Positions 53,290 through 61,762 of a stretch of 64,000 bases of DNA are shown here, piece by piece; the first letter of the stretch is position 1; each line of letters starts with the position of its first letter. The notes under the pieces were generated by a model, which did no database searches, was not told the origin of the DNA, and saw only the letters and a program-made list of their open reading frames with translations. The translations under genes were made by a program, and so were the position numbers. The stretch is from Sporomusa sp. KB1 (GTDB lineage Bacteria; Bacillota; Negativicutes; Sporomusales; Sporomusaceae): NCBI RefSeq assembly GCF_007830295.1, contig NZ_VLKC01000002.1, positions 1,734,513 to 1,798,512 on the forward strand, written 5' to 3'.

Positions 53290-54765
53290 ATGACAAAGAA
53301 GAAACAACTAAAAAAATGGTTATCTATTGTACCTGTGGCACTTATGACCATCACCCTGAGCGGAACTACCATGATCCCAGGCACCGTTCAAGCTGCGCTT
53401 GGCCAGTCCTTTAACGATGTTCCAGCAAACCACTGGGCCTATGCTGCCGTAACGAAACTGGCTAATGCCGGTATTGTTACTGGCTACGACAACAGCTACT
53501 TCAAAGGTGATAGAACTATAACCCGCTACGAAATGGCCGTTATGGTGGCAAAAGCGATTGACAAATATGACACAGCCAACGATGCCGACAAGCAGGTAAT
53601 TGATAAGCTGTCTGCTGAATTTGCCAGCGAACTTAACAAGTTAAGTGGTCGGGTAACGAAAGTAGAATCGAAAACAAATACCTGGCTCAGCGGTGAAACC
53701 CGGTTCCGTTTTATGGGAAATGATGCCAATGCTCCCGGTGCAAAAAAGCTCAGCGGTTCCGACAGATTTGAGTTTCGTCAGCGTATTAAGATTAATGGCA
53801 ATATCAATGAAAATATATCCCTGACAGCCCGGATGAATGCCACCACCAAAATGGGTAACTACGGCGCTTCCAGTGGTGATGCAATGACCATGGATATCGC
53901 TGCAGTGACTGCCAAAAATGCGCTTGGCTTAGATAGTATTCGTTTGGGGCGTTACTTTTACGATCCCTTTACCCATGGCCTGTTCGGCAAAGCGATTGGT
54001 GTTGATGGCGTTCGGGTTGACAAAACCATCGGCACTACCCGGTTTACCGGATCAGTTAATAATGTTGTCGGCAATGGTAGTGCCGCAAACGCGTTCAAAG
54101 ACAGTGCTGTGGGGGATGCTGAAACCGTTACAGCGGCGCAACTTACCTTTAAAGCAAGCAACAAGCTTAATCTGACTGGCGGCTATTACTGGTCTGATGT
54201 TCCTGGTACCAGCAGCACAGCCGGAGTTGGTGGCACTATGAATATCACTACCGGTGACAGCTTTGATGGCTCGAAAGGCTGGGCTGTAGGCTTTGATGCC
54301 AAAATAGGGGATAAACTGCTGCTTATGGGTGACTATGTTTCCACTAAACTTAACGATGTCAATGGATCGCACCTGTCCGATAGTCCTAAGGGCTGGGCTG
54401 TAGAACTTACGAGCGCCACCAAAATGCCGGCGGCCTACTTTGAGGCCAAACCGCTGACAGACTATAGGAAAGTCCACGACTTTGGCTGGTCGATTTCGTA
54501 CCGCAGCGTTGAGGCTGGCGCCACTCCGTATGGTATTGGCGGCTTTGACGGTCAAGCTGTAAGCTCTACGTCTGGAGCATATCCAACCTATATGAAAGGC
54601 ACTGACAATATCAAGGGTGTGTCCATAGCCCTGGCTAGCACGATTGCTAAGAATGTAACCTGGACAATTGGAATGCAAGACCTCAGAATTAAGGATAGCA
54701 AGCTTACTGGCGGAGTAAGCGACCTCGGCAAATCGTATTTTTCGAAGGTTGAGTTCTTCTATTAA
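53290..54765 (+). CDS. SLH-domain outer-membrane porin (OmpM-like)
   Basis: The 491-residue protein has a signal peptide (cleaving after VQA, about residue 35) and one SLH domain (about 38-95: FNDVPANHWAYAAVTKLANAGIV, ITRYEMAVMVAKAID). A short coiled linker (DKLSAEFASELNKLSGRV) follows, then a beta-barrel ending in SKVEFFY with terminal aromatic residues. In Negativicutes such proteins tether the outer membrane to the cell wall polymer and act as porins. Being in the carrier-ligase operon, this copy may admit the pathway substrate. Confidence 0.92.
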   Translation: MTKKKQLKKWLSIVPVALMTITLSGTTMIPGTVQAALGQSFNDVPANHWAYAAVTKLANAGIVTGYDNSYFKGDRTITRYEMAVMVAKAIDKYDTANDADKQVIDKLSAEFASELNKLSGRVTKVESKTNTWLSGETRFRFMGNDANAPGAKKLSGSDRFEFRQRIKINGNINENISLTARMNATTKMGNYGASSGDAMTMDIAAVTAKNALGLDSIRLGRYFYDPFTHGLFGKAIGVDGVRVDKTIGTTRFTGSVNNVVGNGSAANAFKDSAVGDAETVTAAQLTFKASNKLNLTGGYYWSDVPGTSSTAGVGGTMNITTGDSFDGSKGWAVGFDAKIGDKLLLMGDYVSTKLNDVNGSHLSDSPKGWAVELTSATKMPAAYFEAKPLTDYRKVHDFGWSISYRSVEAGATPYGIGGFDGQAVSSTSGAYPTYMKGTDNIKGVSIALASTIAKNVTWTIGMQDLRIKDSKLTGGVSDLGKSYFSKVEFFY

Positions 54766-54801
54766 AAGTAAGGGATTTAAAACAAGCGTTTCTTGACCCC
54801 T

Positions 54802-54839
54802 GCCCTTCATAGAACACAGCTAGGTGTCCTATGAAGGGC
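54802..54839 (+). terminator. Hairpin after the porin gene
   Basis: An 11-bp perfect stem GCCCTTCATAG / CTATGAAGGGC with an inner CAC/GTG pairing ends the operon; the trailing T-run is weak. Confidence 0.65.
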
Positions 54840-54981
54840 TTACCAATATCTAAATACTCCCCCACCATGACTTGCTTAAATCCTGGGAATATAATACCAT
54901 AATACCTAGGTCAAGCTCCCGCATATCTATAAAAAGAAGTACTAGAATCCACTAAATATTATTTTTAAGGAGTAATACTAC

Positions 54982-56283
54982 ATGAATGCAACGTTAGAAA
55001 AGGTCGAAAACGGCGAAGCTCATTTGGAAATTATAATTGCAGCAGACAAAATGGAAGAAGGTCTGGAAAAGTCGTACAAAAAGAATGGTAAGAAATATAA
55101 CATTCCCGGCTTCAGAAACGGAGCAACGCCTCGAACAATTTTAGAATCGAAATTTGGAGCGGAAATTTTTCTAGAAGATGCCCTTGAGTTTGTTGTGCCT
55201 AATGAATATTATGCTGCAATTAAACAATTTGAACTAAACATTATTGGTGAACCTGATATTGAAGTGGGTTATGTAAAAAAAGGAAAACCAGTTAGTGTTA
55301 AGGTACGTGTGCCGGTTAAACCTGAAATTACCCTCGGAACGCTGGAAGGACTGGAAGTCAAAGTGCCAAAGGATGTTGAGGTAACTGAAAAAACTATTGA
55401 TAACTATTTACAAAACTTGCGTTCCCAAAATAAAAAAGTAATTGATAAAGCGAATGACCCTGCTGCTATTGGGGATACCGTAACTATTGATTATGAAGGC
55501 TCACTACAAGACACCACCATGAACCAAACAGAAAAAGATTTTAAATTACTCCTCGGCTCAGGCACTTTTTTCCCTGGTTTCGAAGACAAATTGGTGGGTG
55601 TAAAAAAAGGCAACAAATTGAATGTTGAAATTTGCTTCCCGCAAGACCACTCGCTGGTTCAATTAGCTGGCAAATGTGCCTCATTCAAAGTAACCGTAAA
55701 GAAAGTTGAAAACATTCAACTTAGAGAACTGAATGATCAATTCGCTCAAGAAGTATTTAAACTGACTAGCCTGGAAGAATTGCGTTTAGATAGCAAGAAA
55801 AAACTACTTGAAATGGCCTCCCAACGTACTTCAAATGCTAAAAAACAAGCTGCTATTCATGCTTTATTGGATATGCACCCCTTCACTGTTTCTGAATCCA
55901 TTATTATGTCGCAGGCTAAGGCAATGCTAGAACAATTTGCTAACCAATTGAAAGCCCAGGGAGGAAGTATTGAATTATATCTCCAAATGACTAACAGCAC
56001 TATGGATAACCTCAAAAAGGAAATATGGCAAGATGCTACAACTATTACGAAATCCAATTATATCTTGGAGAAAATCATTAAAGAAAAGAAAATTGAAGTA
56101 AGTGATGAGGAGCTAAATAGCGGTATTGAGGCTTTTGCTGCCAGTATCGGCATGGCTACGAAAAATGCGAAGGAGAACCTTGGTCCGCTAGTTGAGAAAG
56201 TGCTGTTTGATTTAAAAGCAAATAAGGCAATCCAATATTTGCTGGATCATGCGGTTATTACGATTGCTGATTTTGCCGCATAA
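54982..56283 (+). CDS. Trigger-factor-like chaperone / peptidyl-prolyl isomerase
   Basis: This 433-residue protein has trigger factor's three-part layout: an N-terminal ribosome-binding domain with the signature GFRNGATP (about residue 44), an FKBP-like PPIase domain (about 155-240; GDTVTIDYEGSL, PGFEDKLVGVKKG) and a C-terminal helical chaperone domain. It is not next to clpP or clpX, where the housekeeping gene usually lies, so this may be a second copy. AAGGAG lies about 11 bases before the ATG. A DUF2064 gene follows within 40 bp. Confidence 0.88.
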   Translation: MNATLEKVENGEAHLEIIIAADKMEEGLEKSYKKNGKKYNIPGFRNGATPRTILESKFGAEIFLEDALEFVVPNEYYAAIKQFELNIIGEPDIEVGYVKKGKPVSVKVRVPVKPEITLGTLEGLEVKVPKDVEVTEKTIDNYLQNLRSQNKKVIDKANDPAAIGDTVTIDYEGSLQDTTMNQTEKDFKLLLGSGTFFPGFEDKLVGVKKGNKLNVEICFPQDHSLVQLAGKCASFKVTVKKVENIQLRELNDQFAQEVFKLTSLEELRLDSKKKLLEMASQRTSNAKKQAAIHALLDMHPFTVSESIIMSQAKAMLEQFANQLKAQGGSIELYLQMTNSTMDNLKKEIWQDATTITKSNYILEKIIKEKKIEVSDEELNSGIEAFAASIGMATKNAKENLGPLVEKVLFDLKANKAIQYLLDHAVITIADFAA

Positions 56284-56317
56284 AAGGAGACTCCACACTA
56301 CAAGGAGGTACGGAGAA

Positions 56318-57154
56318 TTGAGGAATGCTATTGTCATATTTACAAAGGTCCCCAAAATTGGCGACAACAAGACTCGGCTCACAACAGAACGGGGCGGCAT
56401 TTTAACAGTTGAAGAAGCAAAGGAATTTTATGAAGCTTCTCTGTTAGATGTAATTGATAGCTGTATTGCTGCAAATTGTGGTGATGTGTATATTTGCCAA
56501 AACCTGAATGGAGATAAAGACTATCTGAATCAGCTCATTGAATCAACGTTCGGCAAAGAAGCGGTAAAGGAAATCTTCACAGATGAGGGCCGCTCTTTCG
56601 ATCAGGGCATGCAATATGCGGTTGATTACATATTTAAAGATGGTTCCGGTCAAAGACTAGCAGACAGTGTCTTTATTATGGGTGGAGATATCCCTTCACT
56701 TCAACCCTCTACAATACGAGAAGCAGTAAAAAAACTTGAGCTAATTGCCTCCAGCCCCCAAGCATTTACTTGTGTAAAGCAGACAGAAATAGTAAATCCA
56801 ACGATTGGCGCAGGAATCATCGAGTCTGTCGATCAAGAAGGCGGCTTTAATTTAATTGGGTACACTTATTCAACGCCCTTTTCATTTAATGGCGTTTTCT
56901 ATAATTCTGATGGTGTAACAGCCTTGGATATGATTGCTTTTAAAGCTGCGGAACATACTATTCCCATTATGCTCGTGGAAATGATTCCGGACATTGATCT
57001 GCCGGTAGACCTGGCCAGCTTTCTCCCGGTATTAAACACTCTTAAAATTGTTCAGCAATACGATTCGAATATTATGCTGCCTAAAAGAACGATACGCTAT
57101 TTGGAAGAATTAGGCCTGCAAACTACAGCCCCGGTAACTAAGATTGTTGACTAA
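56318..57154 (+). CDS. DUF2064 / TIGR04282-type nucleotidyl- or glycosyltransferase-like protein
   Basis: This protein of about 278 residues with a Rossmann-like glycosyltransferase-A fold starts LRNAIVIFTKVPKIGDNKTRL, where the KTRL motif is characteristic of the family. Further blocks are GRSFDQGMQYAVDYIF and FIMGGDIPSLQPSTI. The TTG start at 56318 is chosen because AAGGAGG lies nine bases upstream, while the longer frame overlaps the preceding gene. Function in the cell is not established. It is co-transcribed with the trigger-factor-like gene. Confidence 0.82.
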   Translation: MRNAIVIFTKVPKIGDNKTRLTTERGGILTVEEAKEFYEASLLDVIDSCIAANCGDVYICQNLNGDKDYLNQLIESTFGKEAVKEIFTDEGRSFDQGMQYAVDYIFKDGSGQRLADSVFIMGGDIPSLQPSTIREAVKKLELIASSPQAFTCVKQTEIVNPTIGAGIIESVDQEGGFNLIGYTYSTPFSFNGVFYNSDGVTALDMIAFKAAEHTIPIMLVEMIPDIDLPVDLASFLPVLNTLKIVQQYDSNIMLPKRTIRYLEELGLQTTAPVTKIVD

Positions 57155-57169
57155 CTAATCTCGCATACC

Positions 57170-57193
57170 TAAAAAAAAAGGCCCGCAGGCCTT
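57170..57193 (-). terminator. Terminator of the amidase-peptidase operon
   Basis: On the minus strand AAGGCC-TGCG-GGCCTT is followed by a run of nine T, about 45 bp after the stop codon at 57236. Confidence 0.75.
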
Positions 57194-57235
57194 GAATTGA
57201 GCTCATTACTTTAGCAGCATTTGTTTTATGCCAAA

Positions 57236-58540
57236 TTAGTCAAGCACAAATGCATCACTGGAAAGCTGGCACATTTCTAAAAAAATAGCTACATTACCGG
57301 CAATTGCTTTTTCCATGTAATCAATTCTGACTTTATCAATAGGCCGGTGACAATACAGTTCCTGCATGGGTGAATAGCCAACCGACGGCTTGCGTATCCG
57401 ACCGCAAACAACGGATAAATCGGTGCCAAAATCCCAATAACCATATTTAACTGGCTGGCCTAACTTCGCGAGTCCTGCTGACGCGGCTTGAACAAAAGGA
57501 TTGGTTTCGCTTATTTTCCAGGCTTCTTTAACGTTTGGCAACGTGGCGCCTTTACCTGTATAAGATATGCGAGGTACTGCGGCTATTTCGACGTTAGCCC
57601 TAAAATTCTGATCTTGCGCAGAAAGAGCATCAATAATGTCTTGTATCTGCTGCACACAGCTTTCCGGTGTCTCACCGGGAACAAGCCGGCGGTCATAGGT
57701 TATATAACACCGGTCAGGCACAATACACATTGAGCCAGGCGAACAGGTTATATTAGTCAGAGCAATACTTGAACGTCCAAGTTGTGGGTCCTGAAGCGCA
57801 CTTTCGGCTACTGACGCTTCGACTTTTTCAATAAATTTGGCGGCCTTATTGACGGCATTAATACCTAGCCATGGAGCACTGCCATGAGAAGTAACACCCT
57901 CAACAGTAATCTTAAGCTCAACGCGCCCCCTGTGCCCTAAATATAGTTTCAGCCCGGTAGCTTCACAGGAAACCACACCATCAAAGGGTATCCCCTTCGC
58001 CGGCAAAGTCTCTTCGACAAGCTTAATCATGCCTAGTTGCTCAGCAGGTTCCTCCAACACCACCCCGGTAAACATAAAATTACCGGCAATCTTATACCCC
58101 TTTTCACGGAGTTTCAGCAGAGCTGCCCCCGAGTAAACCTGACAAGCACCGCCTCCCTTTACGTCGGACGCAGCCCGACCATGGATTACTTCCGTCTTTT
58201 CCAGCGCGGTACGATCCTGATTTTCCATTTCATCTATATCAATGGCAGCGCCATATGGATCATATCCTTGCCACTCACTATAGTCACCAGGGTCTACGTG
58301 ATCTAAATGGCAGTTGTACATAATGGTCGGTCCTGGTTCGGTTCCCTTAATGATACCGACAACATTACCCCATTCATCCCTAAAAACCTCATCATACCCA
58401 AGTTTCTCCATCTCCGCGAGGTATAAATCAGCTACCCCTTCCTCGCGCCCGGATAATGCCGGCACACGTATCAGACGCTGACAAAACTCAACAGTGAGAG
58501 GTTTTAGTTCGGCAGCGATCATGGTCAATTCTTTAAACAT
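57236..58540 (-). CDS. M20-family metallopeptidase (YgeY-like)
   Basis: This 434-residue zinc hydrolase of the ArgE/DapE/CPG2 clan has metal-binding motifs NCHLDHVD (His, about residue 75), ASDVKGG (bridging Asp, about 122) and LEEPAEQ (catalytic Glu pair, about 158), with a late H in LYCHRP. Resembles YgeY-type hydrolases linked to carbamoyl or amide compounds. The ATG at 58540 has AGGAG seven bases upstream. It is the last gene of the amide-transporter/amidase operon and probably processes the same class of nitrogen compound. Confidence 0.88.
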   Translation of the reverse strand: MFKELTMIAAELKPLTVEFCQRLIRVPALSGREEGVADLYLAEMEKLGYDEVFRDEWGNVVGIIKGTEPGPTIMYNCHLDHVDPGDYSEWQGYDPYGAAIDIDEMENQDRTALEKTEVIHGRAASDVKGGGACQVYSGAALLKLREKGYKIAGNFMFTGVVLEEPAEQLGMIKLVEETLPAKGIPFDGVVSCEATGLKLYLGHRGRVELKITVEGVTSHGSAPWLGINAVNKAAKFIEKVEASVAESALQDPQLGRSSIALTNITCSPGSMCIVPDRCYITYDRRLVPGETPESCVQQIQDIIDALSAQDQNFRANVEIAAVPRISYTGKGATLPNVKEAWKISETNPFVQAASAGLAKLGQPVKYGYWDFGTDLSVVCGRIRKPSVGYSPMQELYCHRPIDKVRIDYMEKAIAGNVAIFLEMCQLSSDAFVLD

Positions 58541-58588
58541 CTTCCTTCTCCTCACCTTCTGTAAAAATAGCTAAAACAAGTACAGCTT

Positions 58589-58792
58589 CTATTTACCAAC
58601 ATCCCTTTTATACCAAGGGATAAAAACCTGAGCAGGGCTCAGTTCCAGCGGAAAATTCCGAGCAACCGTGTTGACCGATTGCAGCAGCGTCTCTAGTTCC
58701 AGGGTATACTGCGGTAAGTGAGACTCTATGAAGACGTCCGTATTTCTTCCAGAAAATTGTGCCGTTATATCGCGCAAGGTATTTACCTGCAT
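58589..58792 (-). CDS. Small AtzG/GatC-like amidase partner (67 aa)
   Basis: Lies between the amidase and peptidase genes, with GAGGTG eight bases before the ATG. The pattern LETLLQSVNTVARNFPLELSPAQVFIP resembles the small AtzG/DUF4089 and GatC-type proteins that bind amidase-signature enzymes, especially the hydrophobic helix followed by a proline-rich tail. Such partners usually precede the amidase gene; here it follows. The assignment is by pattern and context, not by strong similarity. Confidence 0.5.
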   Translation of the reverse strand: MQVNTLRDITAQFSGRNTDVFIESHLPQYTLELETLLQSVNTVARNFPLELSPAQVFIPWYKRDVGK

Positions 58793-58827
58793 AATCCATT
58801 CACCTCATTTCGTTAGGGTCGATAAAC

Positions 58828-60252
58828 TCAACAACATAGCGGCGGCAGCCGCCGCTGGTTTGTATGTGTCTGCTCGTAAATATACGCGGTTTGCAACAGG
58901 CTGGCTTCCTCAAATGGTTTGCCCTGCAGTTGAATACCTACCGGCAATCCTTCTGCCGTAAAGCCGCAAGGCAGGGAAATAGCAGGATAGCCGTTGAAAT
59001 CACTGATTGAGGTCATTAGCGTTAACGTATTATGAATTCTCGGGTCTACTTCTTCATCGCCAAAAGGAATTGTATCGATTCCGATTGGAAAAGCAGAAAC
59101 AATTGTTGTCGGCAATATGACTAAATCAACTTCATTATATATCTTGGCCCATTCTTGCTGATCCAGCTGGCGCAAGCGCTGCGCATTCACATAGGTATGG
59201 GCCGGAACGTACTGGCTTTTTTCCATTCTTCGCCGTACTATGCTGCCATACTTTTCGGGACAAGTCTTTAAAAACCGTTCATGGTACGCGTAAACTTCTC
59301 CCATCGTAAGTACACCGGTAATTCCAAGGATATCCCGCGGCGGATAAGAAAGGGTTCTGATGCAGGCACCGTTATCTTCAAACCAGCAAATGACCTCTTT
59401 AAGTACCGTTGCAATGTCCGGCTCTAAAATACCGTCATAACAATCCGGGCAAATTCCGATGCGCATACCCTTAATGTTTGCAATACTATTGCGGGATAAC
59501 GGCTCAATATAATCATCACAGGGTACTAGCGCCGAAGCCGGATCTTGAGGATCAAACCCGGCAATTGCCGTCAAGACAGCGGCGTTATCCCACACCGATT
59601 TAGCAATAGGACCGGCATGATCTTGTGACCAGCTTAAAGGGATGACACCGTGCTTGCTTACTCTGCCATATGTCGGCTTTAAGCCGGTAACACCACATAA
59701 TGCGGACGGTATCCGTATCGATCCTCCGGTATCGGTTCCCAGAGAAAATAGGGAACTGCCTGCCGCGACCGAGGCGGCCGAGCCACCGCTCGACCCTCCG
59801 GGTATCCTATTGGTATTCCAGGGATTGCGGCATGGCCCGAAATATTCATTTTCATTAGTCGTCCCATAGGCAAATTCGTGCAGGTTATTTTTTCCCAGCA
59901 ATATGGCACCGGCCTGGGTTAGCCGTTCAATGACAGTGGCACTATAATCTGGAATAAAATCGGTTAATACTTCTGAACCGCCTGTGGTTCTTATTCCTTT
60001 TGTATAATATAAGTCTTTGGCGGAATAGGGTATTCCGTGCAAAACTCCTTGGTACCGTCCCTGCAAAATATCCTTTTCAGCTTTATTTGCCGCGCGCAGC
60101 GACTCTTCCTTAAAAACTGAGATATAGGCGTTCAGTTCCGGTTCGGTTTTTTCAATCTGTTCCAGGCAGGCAGTAACCAATTCAACCGGTGAAATTTGCT
60201 TTTGCTTAAGTAACGGCGCTAACTCCTGAATCGTTTTTTGTATGAGTGACAT
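58828..60252 (-). CDS. Amidase-signature hydrolase (GatA/AtzF type)
   Basis: This 474-residue enzyme has the amidase triad: Lys in YSAKDLYYTKG (about residue 77), the cis-Ser region GGSSGGSAASVAAG (about 150) and the Ser nucleophile in GTDTGGSIRIPSALCG (about 176). It hydrolyses a carboxamide to acid and ammonia. Its place after an amide/urea-type ABC transporter suggests that the imported compound is its substrate. It is not next to gatB/gatC, so a tRNA amidotransferase role is unlikely. Confidence 0.9.
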   Translation of the reverse strand: MSLIQKTIQELAPLLKQKQISPVELVTACLEQIEKTEPELNAYISVFKEESLRAANKAEKDILQGRYQGVLHGIPYSAKDLYYTKGIRTTGGSEVLTDFIPDYSATVIERLTQAGAILLGKNNLHEFAYGTTNENEYFGPCRNPWNTNRIPGGSSGGSAASVAAGSSLFSLGTDTGGSIRIPSALCGVTGLKPTYGRVSKHGVIPLSWSQDHAGPIAKSVWDNAAVLTAIAGFDPQDPASALVPCDDYIEPLSRNSIANIKGMRIGICPDCYDGILEPDIATVLKEVICWFEDNGACIRTLSYPPRDILGITGVLTMGEVYAYHERFLKTCPEKYGSIVRRRMEKSQYVPAHTYVNAQRLRQLDQQEWAKIYNEVDLVILPTTIVSAFPIGIDTIPFGDEEVDPRIHNTLTLMTSISDFNGYPAISLPCGFTAEGLPVGIQLQGKPFEEASLLQTAYIYEQTHTNQRRLPPLCC

Positions 60253-60306
60253 GAATTCACCCCTTTTCTTAAGTAAGCCTCTAGTGGTGTCTATGCTAAG
60301 CTATCC

Positions 60307-61002
60307 TTATACAGTTAAGTATTTATGAATAATTTCGTCCGTCAATTCGCCCGCTTTGCCGCTGGCCACTATTTCGCCTTTTTGCATAACGACAAAGCAA
60401 TCGGCAAGTTTTTTGGCAAATTTTAGATTCTGTTCCACGATAATGATTGGAATCAACATTTTCCGGTGTATTCTGGTCAAAATATTGGCGATTTCAGCGA
60501 CTACATTGGGTTGTATTCCCTCTGTCGGTTCATCCAGCAGCAGTGTTTGCGGATGACTCATGAGAGCTCTGCCGATAGCCAGTTGTTGTTGCTGCCCGCC
60601 GGATAATACACCGCCTTTGCGGTGCAGATGCTCTGTTAGAATCGGAAAGTATTCAAAAATTTCTTCCATGCGCTGGGTAATTTCTTTGGTATGTGCCAGT
60701 GCTCCCAATTCCAAATTTTCCTTAACAGTAAGGTGAGGAATAATTTCCCTGCCTTGCGGCACATAAGCCACGCCTCTAATGGCTCGTTCATAGGCTTTCA
60801 GTCCGCTAAGATCTTCATTATTGAGAATGATTTTGCCATTTTGCAGCGGCAATAAACCGATAATACTTTTCAACAGCGTAGTTTTACCGACTCCGTTACG
60901 GCCGAGAATGACCAGCTTTTCTAATGGCTGCACCTGAAAGGAGACATTGTTGACAACCCTGCTTTGCCCGTAATTTACGGATACATTACAGATTTCAAGC
61001 AT
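60307..61002 (-). CDS. Branched-chain-amino-acid/urea-type ABC ATPase (LivF/UrtE)
   Basis: This 231-residue ATPase has Walker A GRNGVGKTT, signature LSGGQQQQLAIGRAL and Walker B TLLLDEP. Short length and sequence fit LivF/UrtE. The ATG at 61002 has GGAGG nine bases upstream; the much longer frame is spurious because it overlaps the neighbour's coding sequence. It overlaps the previous gene by 8 bp, so translation is coupled. It forms a heterodimer with the LivG-type ATPase. Confidence 0.92.
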   Translation of the reverse strand: MLEICNVSVNYGQSRVVNNVSFQVQPLEKLVILGRNGVGKTTLLKSIIGLLPLQNGKIILNNEDLSGLKAYERAIRGVAYVPQGREIIPHLTVKENLELGALAHTKEITQRMEEIFEYFPILTEHLHRKGGVLSGGQQQQLAIGRALMSHPQTLLLDEPTEGIQPNVVAEIANILTRIHRKMLIPIIIVEQNLKFAKKLADCFVVMQKGEIVASGKAGELTDEIIHKYLTV

Positions 61003-61759
61003 TTTTTTCCACCTCCCCGTCATCATCGTCCTTAAGATAAACCTGCACAACCTTCGGATTTTTCTTGACCTCGGCAAAGGAACCTTCTGCCAGCAATTTA
61101 CCTTGATGCAAAACAGTAACCTTTTGGGCAATTTGTTCTACAAAATCAATGTCATGCTCTACCACAATAACCGTCTTATCCTTCATCATTGTTTTTATCA
61201 TTTCACCGGTTTTACAAGTTTCATCAGCGGTCATACCTGCTGTAGGCTCGTCGAGGGTAATAAGCTCCGGTTTCTGTGCAATCACCATCCCCATCTCCAA
61301 CCATTGCCGTTCTCCGTGCGATAAAGAAGTTGAAATGACATCACGCTTGTTATATAGATTAATCTGACTCAATATAGACTTTATTTCCTCTTTTATAGCC
61401 TTATCACGCTTATAAACAAAGCTTTTGAAAACACTGCTGTGCCCGGCTAAAGCTACCTCGATATTTTCGTAAACGGTAAGACTATCAAATAAATTAGGTC
61501 CTTGAAATTTACGTCCGACTTTATGTTTAGAGGCTATTTCATAAGGATCCAGTCCGGTAATATCTGCCCCGTCCAACAGAATTTTACCTCCGGTCGGAGC
61601 CGTTTTGCCTGTAACCATATCAATGATGGTCGTTTTACCGGCCCCGTTGGGACCAATGATAACCCGCGTTTCTCCCTTCTCTACCCCTAACGATACGCTA
61701 TCGACAGCCAAAAATCCGCTAAAATTTACACTGACCGCTTGTAGTTCTAAGAAGGACAT
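60995..61759 (-). CDS. Branched-chain-amino-acid/urea-type ABC ATPase (LivG/UrtD)
   Basis: This 254-residue ATPase has Walker A GPNGAGKTT, signature LSHGERQWLEMGMVIAQ, Walker B LITLDEP and a C-terminal LivG-type tail. The LSHG signature and the GKTAPTGG region are frequent in UrtD. It works with the LivF-type subunit to power the two permeases encoded just upstream. Confidence 0.92.
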   Translation of the reverse strand: MSFLELQAVSVNFSGFLAVDSVSLGVEKGETRVIIGPNGAGKTTIIDMVTGKTAPTGGKILLDGADITGLDPYEIASKHKVGRKFQGPNLFDSLTVYENIEVALAGHSSVFKSFVYKRDKAIKEEIKSILSQINLYNKRDVISTSLSHGERQWLEMGMVIAQKPELITLDEPTAGMTADETCKTGEMIKTMMKDKTVIVVEHDIDFVEQIAQKVTVLHQGKLLAEGSFAEVKKNPKVVQVYLKDDDDGEVEKNA

Positions 61760-61762
61760 TGT

